Shown here: one piece after another, positions 17,455 to 26,431 of the stretch
Layout: each line of letters opens with the position of its first letter
How positions within the stretch are numbered: position 1 is the stretch's first letter
Source: Nocardia cyriacigeorgica
GTDB taxonomy: Bacteria > Actinomycetota > Actinomycetes > Mycobacteriales > Mycobacteriaceae
Length of the DNA stretch: 64,000 bases
Direction of reading: 5' to 3'
NCBI RefSeq assembly: GCF_010868145.1
Contig: NZ_JAAGUY010000001.1
Location: 682,001-746,000, forward strand
Program-made: the position numbers and the translations under genes
Notes under the pieces: generated by a model
Told to the model about the DNA's origin: nothing
Databases searched by the model: none
Seen by the model: the letters and a program-made list of their open reading frames with translations, nothing else

Positions 17455-18888
17455 ATGTTCGACAGACTGGGCCGCGCCGCCGCGAACGCCGCGCTCGCCA
17501 TGACCGCATTACTCACCATCTCCACCGGATCGGCCACCGCGGCTTTCGGTTCGCTACCACCCGCCAACCCGCACCTCGGCCCACTGGGTACGGCGACCAT
17601 GCACGGCGACGCCGAATCCTCCGATGCCACACCGTTCGCCGGACCGGGCCCGGTCAGAGTCGACAGCGACTTCCGCGAACTCGCCGCCGCCTGCCCGACG
17701 ATCCTGCAGGGCGCCGACGGCATGCCGCAGGCGTTGTGCACGAAGATTCTCGGCCGGTCACCGAAGGTCTTCCTGCTCAATCCGAACAATGGCCAGCCGC
17801 TCGCGTCGCTGGATCTGGAGAAGGGCAGCCTGCTCGGCGGGGTCTATGCCTACCTCGACAACCACGACCGCATGGTCACCGTCGACGGCAGCGGTCAACT
17901 GCTGCGGATCGCGCACCGCAAGGAGGGCCTGTTCTGGAAGGTCTTCGTCGAATCGAGAACCGATATCGCCCAGGCGGTCACCGGCCACTGCGGTGGTGGC
18001 GACTGCGATGCGGTCAGCTCGGTCATGCCCGATTTCGACGGCCGGGTCTGGTTCGCCACCGATAACGCCGCCGCCGGATTCTCCGACCCGGCAACAGGTA
18101 CGGCCCGTTCGATCGTCCTCGGGCCCGGGGAAAAAGTCGCCAACAGCATCTCCAGCGCACCCGAGGGCGTGGCGATCGCCACCACACACGCGTTATATCT
18201 GGTCGATGTCGACGCCGCAGGAAGTCCGCGAGTGGTGTGGCGCAAGGCCTACGATCGCGGACCCGCGCGCAAACCCGGCCAGTTGAGTTGGGGCACAGGA
18301 GCCACTCCCACATTCTTCGGCCCCGGCCGTGGCACCGAATATCTGGCGATCACCGACAATGCCGTGCCCAAGGAGAATCTGCTGGTATTCGACACCGACA
18401 CCGGCAACCAGGTGTGTTCGGTGCCCACCGTCGACGGCACCGAGAACTCGCCGATCGGCTCGGGTAACAGCCTGTTCGTCGCCAGCACGTACGGCTACCC
18501 GTACCCGGCAGTCCCCGAAGGTGCGGGTCCAAGTCAACCTGCCGACGCGAAGTTCACCGGCGGTATGGTGCGCGTCGACGTGTCGGGTTCGGGATGCACG
18601 GTGGTGTGGACCAACGACACCAAGTCCGCGGCAGTCCCCCGCCTGTCGGTGGCCGACGGCAAGATCTACACGATCGCGCGGCGACCGACTCTGCCCAACA
18701 ACAGTTCCGATATCGGCGACAGCTACCACTACACCGTCATCGACGCCGCCACCGGAAATGTCGACCACCGCGAGCTCATCGGCGCGACCCCCCTCCATGA
18801 CACGCTGCAAATGGTCGGCACGATCTCACCCGACCGAACCCTCTACCAGGGCACCATGACCGGACTGTTCCGCATCGCCCCCCGCTGA
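17455..18888 (+). CDS. Secreted beta-propeller-like protein
   Basis: This 477-aa protein has a Sec signal peptide (residues 1-30, ending ATAAF). The mature part has repeated beta-rich blades with W/F-D-G turns (VFLLNPNNGQPLASLDLE, MPDFDGRVWFAT, NLLVFDTDTGNQVCS, YTVIDAATG), as in PQQ- or quinoprotein-like propellers. Cys pairs (ACPTIL/ALCTK, HCGGGDC) may form disulfides. ATG 17455 has CAGGGAG upstream and begins the signal peptide; an in-frame ATG at 17365 lacks both. Function unknown; no PQQ- or metal-binding motif is obvious. Confidence 0.75.
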   Translation: MFDRLGRAAANAALAMTALLTISTGSATAAFGSLPPANPHLGPLGTATMHGDAESSDATPFAGPGPVRVDSDFRELAAACPTILQGADGMPQALCTKILGRSPKVFLLNPNNGQPLASLDLEKGSLLGGVYAYLDNHDRMVTVDGSGQLLRIAHRKEGLFWKVFVESRTDIAQAVTGHCGGGDCDAVSSVMPDFDGRVWFATDNAAAGFSDPATGTARSIVLGPGEKVANSISSAPEGVAIATTHALYLVDVDAAGSPRVVWRKAYDRGPARKPGQLSWGTGATPTFFGPGRGTEYLAITDNAVPKENLLVFDTDTGNQVCSVPTVDGTENSPIGSGNSLFVASTYGYPYPAVPEGAGPSQPADAKFTGGMVRVDVSGSGCTVVWTNDTKSAAVPRLSVADGKIYTIARRPTLPNNSSDIGDSYHYTVIDAATGNVDHRELIGATPLHDTLQMVGTISPDRTLYQGTMTGLFRIAPR

Positions 18889-18916
18889 AACCAGGCCGGC
18901 CGCCTCCCGAACATCG

Positions 18917-19303
18917 TTACCTGGGCGCGGGCTGGAAGAGCTCGACGAGATTGCCGGCAGGGTCGGCCAGCAGGATCTGACGCCCACCCGGCCCGCTGAC
19001 GAGTTCGCTACGGAAGGTGAGGCCCGCGGTGCGTAGCCGGCCGATCTCGGCGTCGAGGTCGTCGACGACGAGTTGGATGCGGTTGCGGCCCGCGACGCGT
19101 GCCTCAGCAGGAGTTGCGCGAGCACCGGAACTGGACGGCCCCGACAGCAGCAGTTCCAATTGCCCGCGAGCGACGGCAGCGAATGCGGGCGCGGCGTCCA
19201 GTTCGACGGTGAAGCCGAGATGAGTGGTGTAGAACTCGACGGCCGCGCCGACGTCGTCGATCAGGTAGCGAAAGCGGGCGCGGTCGGTGGGGGCGGCGGT
19301 CAT
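18917..19303 (-). CDS. VOC/glyoxalase-fold protein
   Basis: This 128-aa single-domain VOC protein has RFRYLIDDVGAAVEFYTTHL at the start and GRQILLADPAGNLVELFQP at the end, the two halves of the fold with the terminal Glu metal ligand (NLVELF). It may be a glyoxalase, a bleomycin-resistance-type binding protein or a small dioxygenase-like enzyme; the sequence does not decide. CGAGGAGAACG precedes the ATG. It is convergent with the propeller gene, 28 bases away. Confidence 0.8.
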   Translation of the reverse strand: MTAAPTDRARFRYLIDDVGAAVEFYTTHLGFTVELDAAPAFAAVARGQLELLLSGPSSSGARATPAEARVAGRNRIQLVVDDLDAEIGRLRTAGLTFRSELVSGPGGRQILLADPAGNLVELFQPAPR

Positions 19304-19615
19304 GATCGTTCTCCTCGGACAGTCGTTGCAGCGATTGGAATCCGATGTGTGAGTCGAGTTCGGTTGCCAGGCGGCGGAACTCCGGAAGCGGGACCGGCCG
19401 TCGAACGAGATGGCTTTTCACGACCTCGGGACGGCGGACTGGGAACACGAGCCGCGTAGCGGCGTATTCGGAGCCAGGGACGCTGCTGATCAGCGAGTGC
19501 CGCCGGAAGTGGCCGCCTGCTGTACATCTGCTCACCCTGAGTCTAGCGGCTCCTCAGCCCATCGACGCCGTACGGAGACCCCTGGCCGAGGACCATCAAC
19601 GGGGGTCGCGCGTGG
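19304..19615. other. Gene-free stretch of 312 bases
   Basis: Several frames are open on both strands, but none has a ribosome site plus the strong third-position GC bias of neighbouring genes, and no protein family is recognisable. It should include the promoter of the VOC gene and the end of the upstream M15-like gene's transcript. Confidence 0.5.
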
Positions 19616-20248
19616 TCAGCAGATGAGGTTGACCACTGAGCCAGGGGCGAAGGATACGTGCACGTGGTCGTAGTGGTTCGCGGTCGGGCTGCCGCGGTTT
19701 TCCATGTAGGACCAACCGTTACCGTCGTTGTAGCGCTGCTGCCAGATCACGTAGGTCACGCCGAAGCGCTCGCGGTTGGCCAGGACGAATTCCGCGATCG
19801 CATCGCCGTGCGCGGCGTCGGTGGTCATGAAGTCCAGGGCGAGGCCTGCGCCGTGGTCGTCGTTGCCGCGGCCGATGGCACCGCCGATGTCGGCGACCGC
19901 GAAGGTCTTCCCGATCAGGTTGCCGACCTGAGCAACGTGGGGGCGGGCGCCAACGAGATCTGTCGAACATTGGACGTGCTGGGTGGCCACTTTGGCCAAC
20001 AAAGGCGGTTGATCGGCGGCAACCGCTGGCAGCGCAGGTCGCGGCTCGGGTGGCGGCGGCGCGGTCGTCGGTGCGGGGGCGGCGGCCACGGCGGCCGCCT
20101 GTTGCGCATCGACCGCCCCGGCCGCCTGAGTACCCGGGGTCGGCCCCATGGTCGCCCAGAGGACCGCCATGCCTGCCGTCGCAGCGCTTCCCGCAACCAA
20201 GGGAGCAAACTTTCGGGTTGCGGTCGGTTTGCGATGTTGACCACGCAT
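19616..20248 (-). CDS. Secreted M15-like / ARB_07466-type cell-wall protein
   Basis: This 210-aa exported protein has a basic N-terminus, one hydrophobic segment (about 20-38), then an Ala/Pro linker (AAPAPTTAPPPPEPRP). The C-terminal domain (about 100-210) contains HGAGLALDF and ANHYDHVHVSF. The H...D and HVH pattern matches the zinc site of M15-type D-Ala-D-Ala peptidases, and the domain matches the ARB_07466-like family found in actinomycete secreted proteins. A role in peptidoglycan turnover is likely but not proven. GTG at 20258-20260 is an alternative start four codons upstream. Confidence 0.75.
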   Translation of the reverse strand: MRGQHRKPTATRKFAPLVAGSAATAGMAVLWATMGPTPGTQAAGAVDAQQAAAVAAAPAPTTAPPPPEPRPALPAVAADQPPLLAKVATQHVQCSTDLVGARPHVAQVGNLIGKTFAVADIGGAIGRGNDDHGAGLALDFMTTDAAHGDAIAEFVLANRERFGVTYVIWQQRYNDGNGWSYMENRGSPTANHYDHVHVSFAPGSVVNLIC

Positions 20249-20432
20249 GAACTCGACCACCGCCTACTCTCGGGAACAGATCACGGATACATTACGAAAT
20301 GGTCGCGCAAATGTCACGCCGACGGTTCTGATGGGTTTCAGCGGTCGGCCTCGTTCGTTTCCGGCGGGTCGTGTCCTACCTGGGAGTACGCTCACACGCG
20401 TCTGCGTGGCGGTGACCGTATGGAGGTCGGCG

Positions 20433-21530
20433 ATGGAGGTTTTGCTCGGAATCGGGACGCGCAAAGGGTTGTTCCTGGCGCGCAGCAAGGACGGTCGGTC
20501 GAGCTGGGACGTGAGCCCGCCGCAGTTTGCTGTGGCCGATGTGAAGGCCCTGGCGATCGACACTCGACGGGAGACGCCGCGCCTACTCGCGGGCGTGCTG
20601 AACAGCCATTTCGGGCCGACCATGGTGGTCAGCGACGACCTCGGTGAGACATGGACCGAGCCGGACGACGCACCGCTGGCCTTCCCCGAGGACACCGGAG
20701 CCGCACTGGAGGGCGTGTGGCAGATCGCTCCTGCGACAGACGCCGAACCGGACGTGGTGTACGCCGGCGCCGAACCGGCGGCGTTGTTCCGCTCCACCGA
20801 TGGCGGCAGGACATTCGAGCTGATCAGGGGACTCTGGGACCATCCGCACCGTCCGCAATGGGAGCCGGGCGGCGGCGGGCTGGCCTTGCACACGGTCCTC
20901 CCACATCCGACGGATAGGCAGCGGATCGCGGTCGCCATCTCCACCGGCGGGGTGTATCAGAGTTCCGATGCCGGGGCCTCGTGGACACCGACGAACAAGG
21001 GTGTCACCGCCGACTTCATGCCGGGCGAGCTGCCGGAATGGGGACAGTGCGTGCACAAGGTCGCAGTGGACGCCGAGACCCCGAGCACCATGTACCTGCA
21101 GAACCACGGTGGCGTCTTCCGGACGACCGACGACGGCGTGAGCTGGCAGCACATCGACGGCGGGTTGCCGCCGTCCAACTTCGGCTTCCCGATCGTCGCG
21201 CACCCGCGCCGCGCCGGCGTCATCTACACCTTCCCCCTGGTCGCGGATATGGAGCGATTCCGATTCCCGCCGGACGCAACCTGCGCGGTCTACCGCAGCG
21301 AGGACGGCGGCGAGACCTGGTCGGCAAAGACCGAAGGGCTCCCGCAGGTGCCGTTCTGGGCTGCGGTCATGCGCGATGCCATGTGCGCCGACAACGCCGA
21401 CCCGACCGGCATCTACTTCGGAACCCGAAACGGCGAGGTCTATTGCAGCGCCGACGAAGGCGAGCACTGGCAGCTCGTGGCCGGCGAGCTGCCGGACGTG
21501 TTGTGCGTGCGCGCGGCAGTCATCGGATAG
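20433..21530 (+). CDS. BNR-repeat (sialidase-like) beta-propeller protein
   Basis: This cytoplasmic-looking 365-aa protein has at least five Asp-box repeats of the type S-x-D-x-G-x-x-W: VSDDLGETW, RSTDGGRTF, QSSDAGASW, RTTDDGVSW, RSEDGGETW and CSADEGEHW. There is no signal peptide. Such propellers are named after sialidases or photosystem stability factors, but here no catalytic Arg triad can be assigned. ATG 20433 has TGGAGG six bases upstream. It is followed after only six bases by a MoaD/ThiS-type gene, so both are surely one operon. Confidence 0.82.
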   Translation: MEVLLGIGTRKGLFLARSKDGRSSWDVSPPQFAVADVKALAIDTRRETPRLLAGVLNSHFGPTMVVSDDLGETWTEPDDAPLAFPEDTGAALEGVWQIAPATDAEPDVVYAGAEPAALFRSTDGGRTFELIRGLWDHPHRPQWEPGGGGLALHTVLPHPTDRQRIAVAISTGGVYQSSDAGASWTPTNKGVTADFMPGELPEWGQCVHKVAVDAETPSTMYLQNHGGVFRTTDDGVSWQHIDGGLPPSNFGFPIVAHPRRAGVIYTFPLVADMERFRFPPDATCAVYRSEDGGETWSAKTEGLPQVPFWAAVMRDAMCADNADPTGIYFGTRNGEVYCSADEGEHWQLVAGELPDVLCVRAAVIG

Positions 21531-21536
21531 AACGCC

Positions 21537-21809
21537 ATGGCCCGCGTGCACCTGCCGTCCATGCTGCGTCCGTACGTCGACGGCGAAAAGGAACTCGACG
21601 TCGACGCGACGACGCTGCGCACCGTCTTGGATGCCCTGCGCGACCGCTCCCCCGCGCTGGAACGCCGCCTGCGTGACGAGACCGGCCGATTGCGCCGCTA
21701 CGTGAACTTCTATATCGGCGACGAGGAATGCCGAACGCTCGACGGCCTGGATACACCGGTCGACGCGGGCACCGAGGTCATGATCATCCCCGCTGTCGCG
21801 GGCGGTTAG
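21537..21809 (+). CDS. MoaD/ThiS-family sulfur-carrier-like protein
   Basis: This 90-aa ubiquitin-fold protein ends in GG (IIPAVAGG), the tail that is adenylated and thiocarboxylated in MoaD, ThiS and CysO. VHLPSMLRPY at the start and VDAGTEVMIIP near the end match the family. No activating enzyme (MoeB/ThiF) or partner synthase lies nearby, so the pathway is open. It is coupled to the BNR-repeat protein, six bases after its stop. I have seen this pairing in other actinomycetes, but its meaning is unknown to me. Confidence 0.85.
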   Translation: MARVHLPSMLRPYVDGEKELDVDATTLRTVLDALRDRSPALERRLRDETGRLRRYVNFYIGDEECRTLDGLDTPVDAGTEVMIIPAVAGG

Positions 21810-21815
21810 CACGGA

Positions 21816-23771
21816 TCAGATCAGTCGCGCAGCAAGGCGTTCGGCGTTTATGTAGGCGATGGCCTCGATCGTCACCATGGGGTTGACACCGGAGGACGTC
21901 GGGAAACAGGAGGCATCGGCGACTACGATATTGGGCACTTCCCAGGTGGTGCCCTCGGGATCGGTTGCGGCAGTCTCGCGGGAACCACCCATCCGGGCCG
22001 ATCCCATGATGTGCAGCGCAGCCATCGAACATTGGCCGGGCCCGTACCCGGCGCCATCGCCGGCCGCGACGAAATCGGCGTGCGAGCCGCGAGTCCCGGG
22101 TTCGTACGAAACGCCCGCCTGGTGACCGGAGAAGATTCGCCGCGCACCGGCGGCCTCGAGAATCTGTGCCGCACCGCCGATTCCGGTGCGTAGATGCGCT
22201 CGGTCGCGGGCCGACAACGTGTAATGGACGACCGGTTCACCGCTACGGTCGACGGCGACGATGCCGTGGTCGCGGTCGCGGGTGATGACGCCGACCACGC
22301 CGGTGTGGGCGAGTTCGAGCATCGTGGCGCGATGCGCCTCGGCACCGCGCCAGTTCATGAATCCGACCGCGAGCCCGGGCTGGACCGGCCCGGTCTCGTA
22401 GATGACGCCGTACCCGTCACCGTCCAGGTTCTGGTGGTGGCGGCAGATGCGTGCCTGTAGCCCACCTTCCCATGGTCTGATCTCCTCGGCGAACACTCCG
22501 TACACCGCGGCGGCCGGATGCAGACGCAGATACCGCCCGATGTTCTTGTTGCGTAGACCCGAGCGCCGCAGCAGCGCCGGAGTCTGAACCGCACCGGCGC
22601 ACACCACGACCGCGCGGGCACGAACATCAATCCGCACGCCCTGCGACGTGACTGCCGTAACTCCTTCCGCGTGACCGTTTCTCACGTCGATCCTGCGGAC
22701 GTTCGCGTCGACGACTATTCGTGCGCCGCGACCTGCGGCATCGTGGAGCCACGTCTTGGTAACCGATTGCTTGGCACCCAGTCGACAGCCGTACCCGCAG
22801 CTGCCGCAGTCGGCACCGGCATCGCAGGCATCGGATACATTGCGCGACAGGGTGTCCATTTCCCAGCCAAGCGCGGTGGCGCCGCGTTCGAGGACGGCGT
22901 CACGAGCCGACAAGGGTGATTTGTCCCGGTTCACACCCAGCCGCTGTTGTACGGCGGCAAGGGCCTGATCGAATTCAGGTGCGGTGAACTGGGGTACGCC
23001 CAGATCGGCCCATTCCGCGCGCACATCATCGGGGGTGGGCAGTGAGGTGCTCCAGTTCACGACCGTGCCGCCGCCGAGACAGGTGCCGGCCGCAAGAGTG
23101 AGTTGCCCTTCAGCCGTGGTTTGCGGTCCGGGCGCGTAAAGGCGCAGCAGCCCGTCCAGCTCGCCGGCGCCGAAATCGGCGTCGTCGTAGTAGTCGCCGC
23201 GTTCGAGGACCACGACATCCAGTCCCGCCTCGGCCAGCACCGCGGCCGCGGTTCCGCCGCCTGCACCAGAACCGACGATCACTACATCACAGCTGAGGGT
23301 CGACGGTTCGGTTGTCCGCAGCGGCGTGAGTGCGGCCGGCGGAGCAGTCGGCAGCGGGCCGGGCGGGGCGGGATAGCCCATCTGCTTCCACAGCGGATTC
23401 ACCCCTGTGGGGCCGGGGGTGACGTTGTAGGAGAGCAACGCCGCCGACTTGAGTGCCTGGAACAGCGTGCGCTTGGCTGCGATCCGGGAATCGCCCAGCC
23501 GCAGTAGTGCCTGTTCCCGTTCGGCGGGCGACAGGGCCGAGAACCGCCTCGGCCCGCTACCCGAGAGCATGCCGAAAAGCCGTGAGTCCCACAGGTTCAA
23601 CAGCATGGCCAGTTGCTTGGTCTCAGCCTCGCGCGGGTTGCGGTCGAGCATCCGAAAGACCGTGTCGACCGCACCCAGCTCGGTCGCCGACGGCAGCGCC
23701 GACCCATCTCCCGGCGCGAACGTATCGCAGATCATGCCGAGCGCCGCGCGCTGTGTTGCTGTCGGCTTCAC
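21816..23771 (-). CDS. GMC-family alcohol oxidase, long-chain alcohol oxidase-like
   Basis: This 651-aa protein has an N-terminal helical region (about 1-130) resembling gluconate 2-dehydrogenase subunit 3 / long-chain fatty alcohol oxidase N-domains. FAD-binding GSGAGGGTAAAVLAEAG follows (about 167). A Cys cluster, CDAGADCGSCGYGC (about 315-330), precedes the GMC C-terminal domain with SARMGG and GVNPMVTIEAIAY. It probably oxidises a hydrophobic alcohol or sterol. GTG 23771 is chosen because GAAGGGA lies just upstream; GTG 23807 has no such site. A decayed acyl-CoA dehydrogenase end lies 57 bases upstream on the same strand. Confidence 0.8.
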   Translation of the reverse strand: MKPTATQRAALGMICDTFAPGDGSALPSATELGAVDTVFRMLDRNPREAETKQLAMLLNLWDSRLFGMLSGSGPRRFSALSPAEREQALLRLGDSRIAAKRTLFQALKSAALLSYNVTPGPTGVNPLWKQMGYPAPPGPLPTAPPAALTPLRTTEPSTLSCDVVIVGSGAGGGTAAAVLAEAGLDVVVLERGDYYDDADFGAGELDGLLRLYAPGPQTTAEGQLTLAAGTCLGGGTVVNWSTSLPTPDDVRAEWADLGVPQFTAPEFDQALAAVQQRLGVNRDKSPLSARDAVLERGATALGWEMDTLSRNVSDACDAGADCGSCGYGCRLGAKQSVTKTWLHDAAGRGARIVVDANVRRIDVRNGHAEGVTAVTSQGVRIDVRARAVVVCAGAVQTPALLRRSGLRNKNIGRYLRLHPAAAVYGVFAEEIRPWEGGLQARICRHHQNLDGDGYGVIYETGPVQPGLAVGFMNWRGAEAHRATMLELAHTGVVGVITRDRDHGIVAVDRSGEPVVHYTLSARDRAHLRTGIGGAAQILEAAGARRIFSGHQAGVSYEPGTRGSHADFVAAGDGAGYGPGQCSMAALHIMGSARMGGSRETAATDPEGTTWEVPNIVVADASCFPTSSGVNPMVTIEAIAYINAERLAARLI

Positions 23772-23828
23772 ACAAGTCCCTTCGTCACGATGGGTGAGTT
23801 CTACCACCTGACTAGAATTCTCGCTAAC

Positions 23829-23950
23829 TTATCGCGGGACGGCGCCCGGCTGCCTGTATTTCGCGAGTTCGATGCGGGCGACGACGCCGCGATGCACTTC
23901 GTCGGGGCCGTCGGCGAACCTGATCGCCCGACGGCGCCCGGGCCTTGTGT
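23829..23950 (-). pseudogene. C-terminal fragment of an acyl-CoA dehydrogenase
   Basis: Read on the minus strand, this stretch encodes AIRFADGPDEVHRGVVARIE followed by LAKYRQPGAVPR and TAA (23829-23831). The ADGPDEVHR..IA..EL.KY motif is the very end of one acyl-CoA dehydrogenase branch. Nothing upstream on that strand continues the enzyme; the sequence instead runs antisense into a glycosyltransferase gene whose own 5' end is missing. The fragment is about 35 residues and marks a deletion or rearrangement junction near 23945. Confidence 0.78.
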
Positions 23951-25021
23951 CGTGCTGCCAAGGACCACTCGCACGGGACCGGCGACCGCCTCTCGCGAAA
24001 TCTCATCTATGGCACCTGGCTCGACCGCGTCTACGCCGCGACCGGCGGCCGTACCCACGCACCGCTGCTCCCCCTCGTATCCCGCGTACTGCGCACCCTG
24101 CCGCTGCGCAATGCCTATGACGCCGTGCTCGTCAGCCATCATGCCTTCGCCACCCAGGTGGTCTTCGCGACCGACGCCCCCGTGATCGCCTACGTGCACA
24201 GCCCCGCTCGCTGGGCGTGGGACCGCGCATTCCGCGCGCAGGAGGCGGGTGGCCGGGCAGGCCAGTTGGCCTTGGCCGCCCTCGGCAGGCTGGCTCGGCA
24301 CGCGGAAACGCGGGCAGCACCGCGCCTGACCCTGGTGCTCGCCAACTCGCGCGCGGTGGCCGATCGCATCCGCGACTGGTGGGGCCTACCCGTCATCGTC
24401 ATCAACCCACCTGTCCGGCTCGACCGCTTCTCACCCGCCACCGACATCCCCCGCGAAGACTTCTTCCTCTTCGCGGGCCGACTGGTTCCCTACAAACGCC
24501 CCGACCTCGCCATCCGCGCCGCCCAGGATGCCGGCTGCCGGCTGGTCGTCCTCGGCGACGGCCGTGCGCGCTACTACCTCGAGACCATCGCGGGCCCCGA
24601 AACCACCTTCCTCGGCGCAGCACCCGACGAGATCCTGCTCGATATGTATCGCCGCTGCCGGGCACTCATCATGCCCGGAGTCGAAGACTTCGGCATCGTC
24701 CCGGTCGAAGCGATGGCCTGCGGTACCCCCGTCCTCGCCATCGGCGCGGGTGGCGCGCTCGACACCGTCGTTCCTGGGGTCACCGGCGAACATCTGGATC
24801 TCGGCTCGGATTCCGCCGTTGTCGCCCGACTGGCCAGGGCCATGCGGGACTTCGACCCGACCCGCTATGACCCTCCCGCGATCACGGCACACGCAATGAT
24901 GTTCTCTCCCCATACCTTCCGCGCGAAGATCTCCGCAGCAGTCACAGGCCAGTGCCCCGATTCTTTCGATAGCTCTGTGGACGACCTGCAGTCGCCGCCA
25001 TTGCGAGAAACAGGATCCTGA
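23945..25021 (+). pseudogene. Glycosyltransferase family 4, 5'-truncated
   Basis: The open frame reads RNLIYGTWLDRVYAATGGRT, THAPLLPL, AYVHSPARWAWD, FFLFAGRLVPYKRPDLAIRA and MPGVEDFGIVPVEAMACGTP, the donor-binding E-x7-E motif of GT-B family 4. Intact relatives begin about 50 residues earlier with a beta-strand and Gly-rich loop (M-R-(I/V)-A-L-(V/L)-H-E...). That part is absent, and the frame instead runs back into an antisense acyl-CoA dehydrogenase tail. The only available start is TTG 23945 with no ribosome site. It is probably non-functional; a shortened active enzyme cannot be excluded. Confidence 0.68.
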
Positions 25022-25060
25022 CCACCACAGACGGCCGGCGACTCGGCGGGAGGACCCCGC

Positions 25061-26224
25061 TCACGGTTGGGTGCGGTCACTCGATGGGTCGATGAGGATC
25101 TTCGCGTGCCGTTCGGGGTCACCGAGCGCGTCGAAGGCATTGGCCACGCCGTCCAGCCCGACCGTGCCGGTGACGAACGGCGCGACATTGATCTTGCCGT
25201 CGGCGATCCAGTGCAGGGTCTGCCGGAATTCGGCGGGGTCGTAGCCGAAGACGAACCGTAGGTCGACCTCCTTGTTGATCGCCACCGATGGCCGGAACGA
25301 GTCGGGCGTCATGCAGACGCCGACCACAACGACGCGGGTCAGCAGTGGTGCCGCGGTGACGATCTGCTCGATCATGCCTGGCACGCCGACGCACTCGAAA
25401 ACGACCGGTCCTCGTGGAGTCGCGCCGAGTTTCCCCGCGGCCCGCAGGACATGCCACCACGGCAGATACGGCACGCGGCGCAGCTTGTCCATCGCGGTGA
25501 TCCCGCGATCTGCCAGGCCGATCGACTCGGTGAGGTAGCGGCTGCTCTGGGCGAACGACGACCAGGGCGACTCGGTCGCAGGATCGACCACGATATCGGC
25601 ACCGCAGGCCTTGGCGAGTGCACGGCGTCCGGCCGAGAAGTCGCTGGCGATCACGGTGCGGACGCCGGTCGCCTTCAGCATCGCGATCACCCCGAGTCCG
25701 ATCGGTCCGCAGCCGATCACCACCGCTGTATCCTTCGCGCCGACCTCACCTCGTCGCACGGCATGCAATGCGACCGCGAGTGGTTCGGTCAGCACGGCGG
25801 CGTCGGCCTCGACGCCGTCGGGCACCCGCATCGACATCGACTCGGTCGCGAGCACCTGCTGTGCGTAGCCGCCGGACGCCTTCTCCGAGAGGCCGGTCAG
25901 CTGGATCTCGCCGTCGCGCCTGATGATCGGCAGTGCGACCACTCGGGTGCCGAGCGGCCATTTCTCGCGACAGCCCGGCCCATATCGGGCGACCGTGCCG
26001 CAGAACTCGTGGCCCAACACCACGGTGTGGCTGCTGCGCATGAAGTCGTGGTAGCCGACCGCCGCGACGTCGTCGGCGGTCAGGTCGGCATGGACCCTGG
26101 CATGCAGGTCCGAACCGCAGATCCCGCACCGCTCGACGTCCAGCAGTACCTGCCCCGGTCCGGGCACCGGATCGGGTACCTCGGCGACCTCCAGCTGCGA
26201 TTCATGACACGTGACGGCGCGCAT
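25061..26224 (-). CDS. MDR-family zinc alcohol dehydrogenase
   Basis: This 387-aa protein has the catalytic zinc site ERCGICGSD (C36), GHEFCG (H72, E73) and the nucleotide-binding GCGPIGLG near residue 180. The four-Cys structural-zinc loop of classical members is absent; the segment after YGPGCREKWPLG carries no Cys cluster. An insert around residues 230-265 is longer than usual. The substrate is unknown (possibly an alcohol, polyol or threonine type). ATG 26224 starts at MRAVTCHES. It is convergent with the truncated glycosyltransferase. Confidence 0.84.
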   Translation of the reverse strand: MRAVTCHESQLEVAEVPDPVPGPGQVLLDVERCGICGSDLHARVHADLTADDVAAVGYHDFMRSSHTVVLGHEFCGTVARYGPGCREKWPLGTRVVALPIIRRDGEIQLTGLSEKASGGYAQQVLATESMSMRVPDGVEADAAVLTEPLAVALHAVRRGEVGAKDTAVVIGCGPIGLGVIAMLKATGVRTVIASDFSAGRRALAKACGADIVVDPATESPWSSFAQSSRYLTESIGLADRGITAMDKLRRVPYLPWWHVLRAAGKLGATPRGPVVFECVGVPGMIEQIVTAAPLLTRVVVVGVCMTPDSFRPSVAINKEVDLRFVFGYDPAEFRQTLHWIADGKINVAPFVTGTVGLDGVANAFDALGDPERHAKILIDPSSDRTQP

Positions 26225-26431
26225 GAGGTGAGCGTAGGGGAATTCCGGCTGCCGAGGCACTCATCGACCGCAACGCGATTTCGGCGGATCCGGTATCGAC
26301 CGTTTGTGCAAGTGACCAAACTGATGAACGGGAGTTCGTCGGATTTCGGATACCGGACGGGGATGGTCGCGTTATCTACTGGGCACCCGCGTGATCGCAG
26401 CGGCGCGATCGGCCGGCCGAAACGAGGGTAG

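Noticed and set aside
26326..26337. GAAC-GGGA-GTTC repeat between the alcohol dehydrogenase and the LIP lipase, considered as a KstR-type site
   Set aside because: The spacing between the half-sites (4 bases) does not fit the KstR pattern and the arms are only four bases long.
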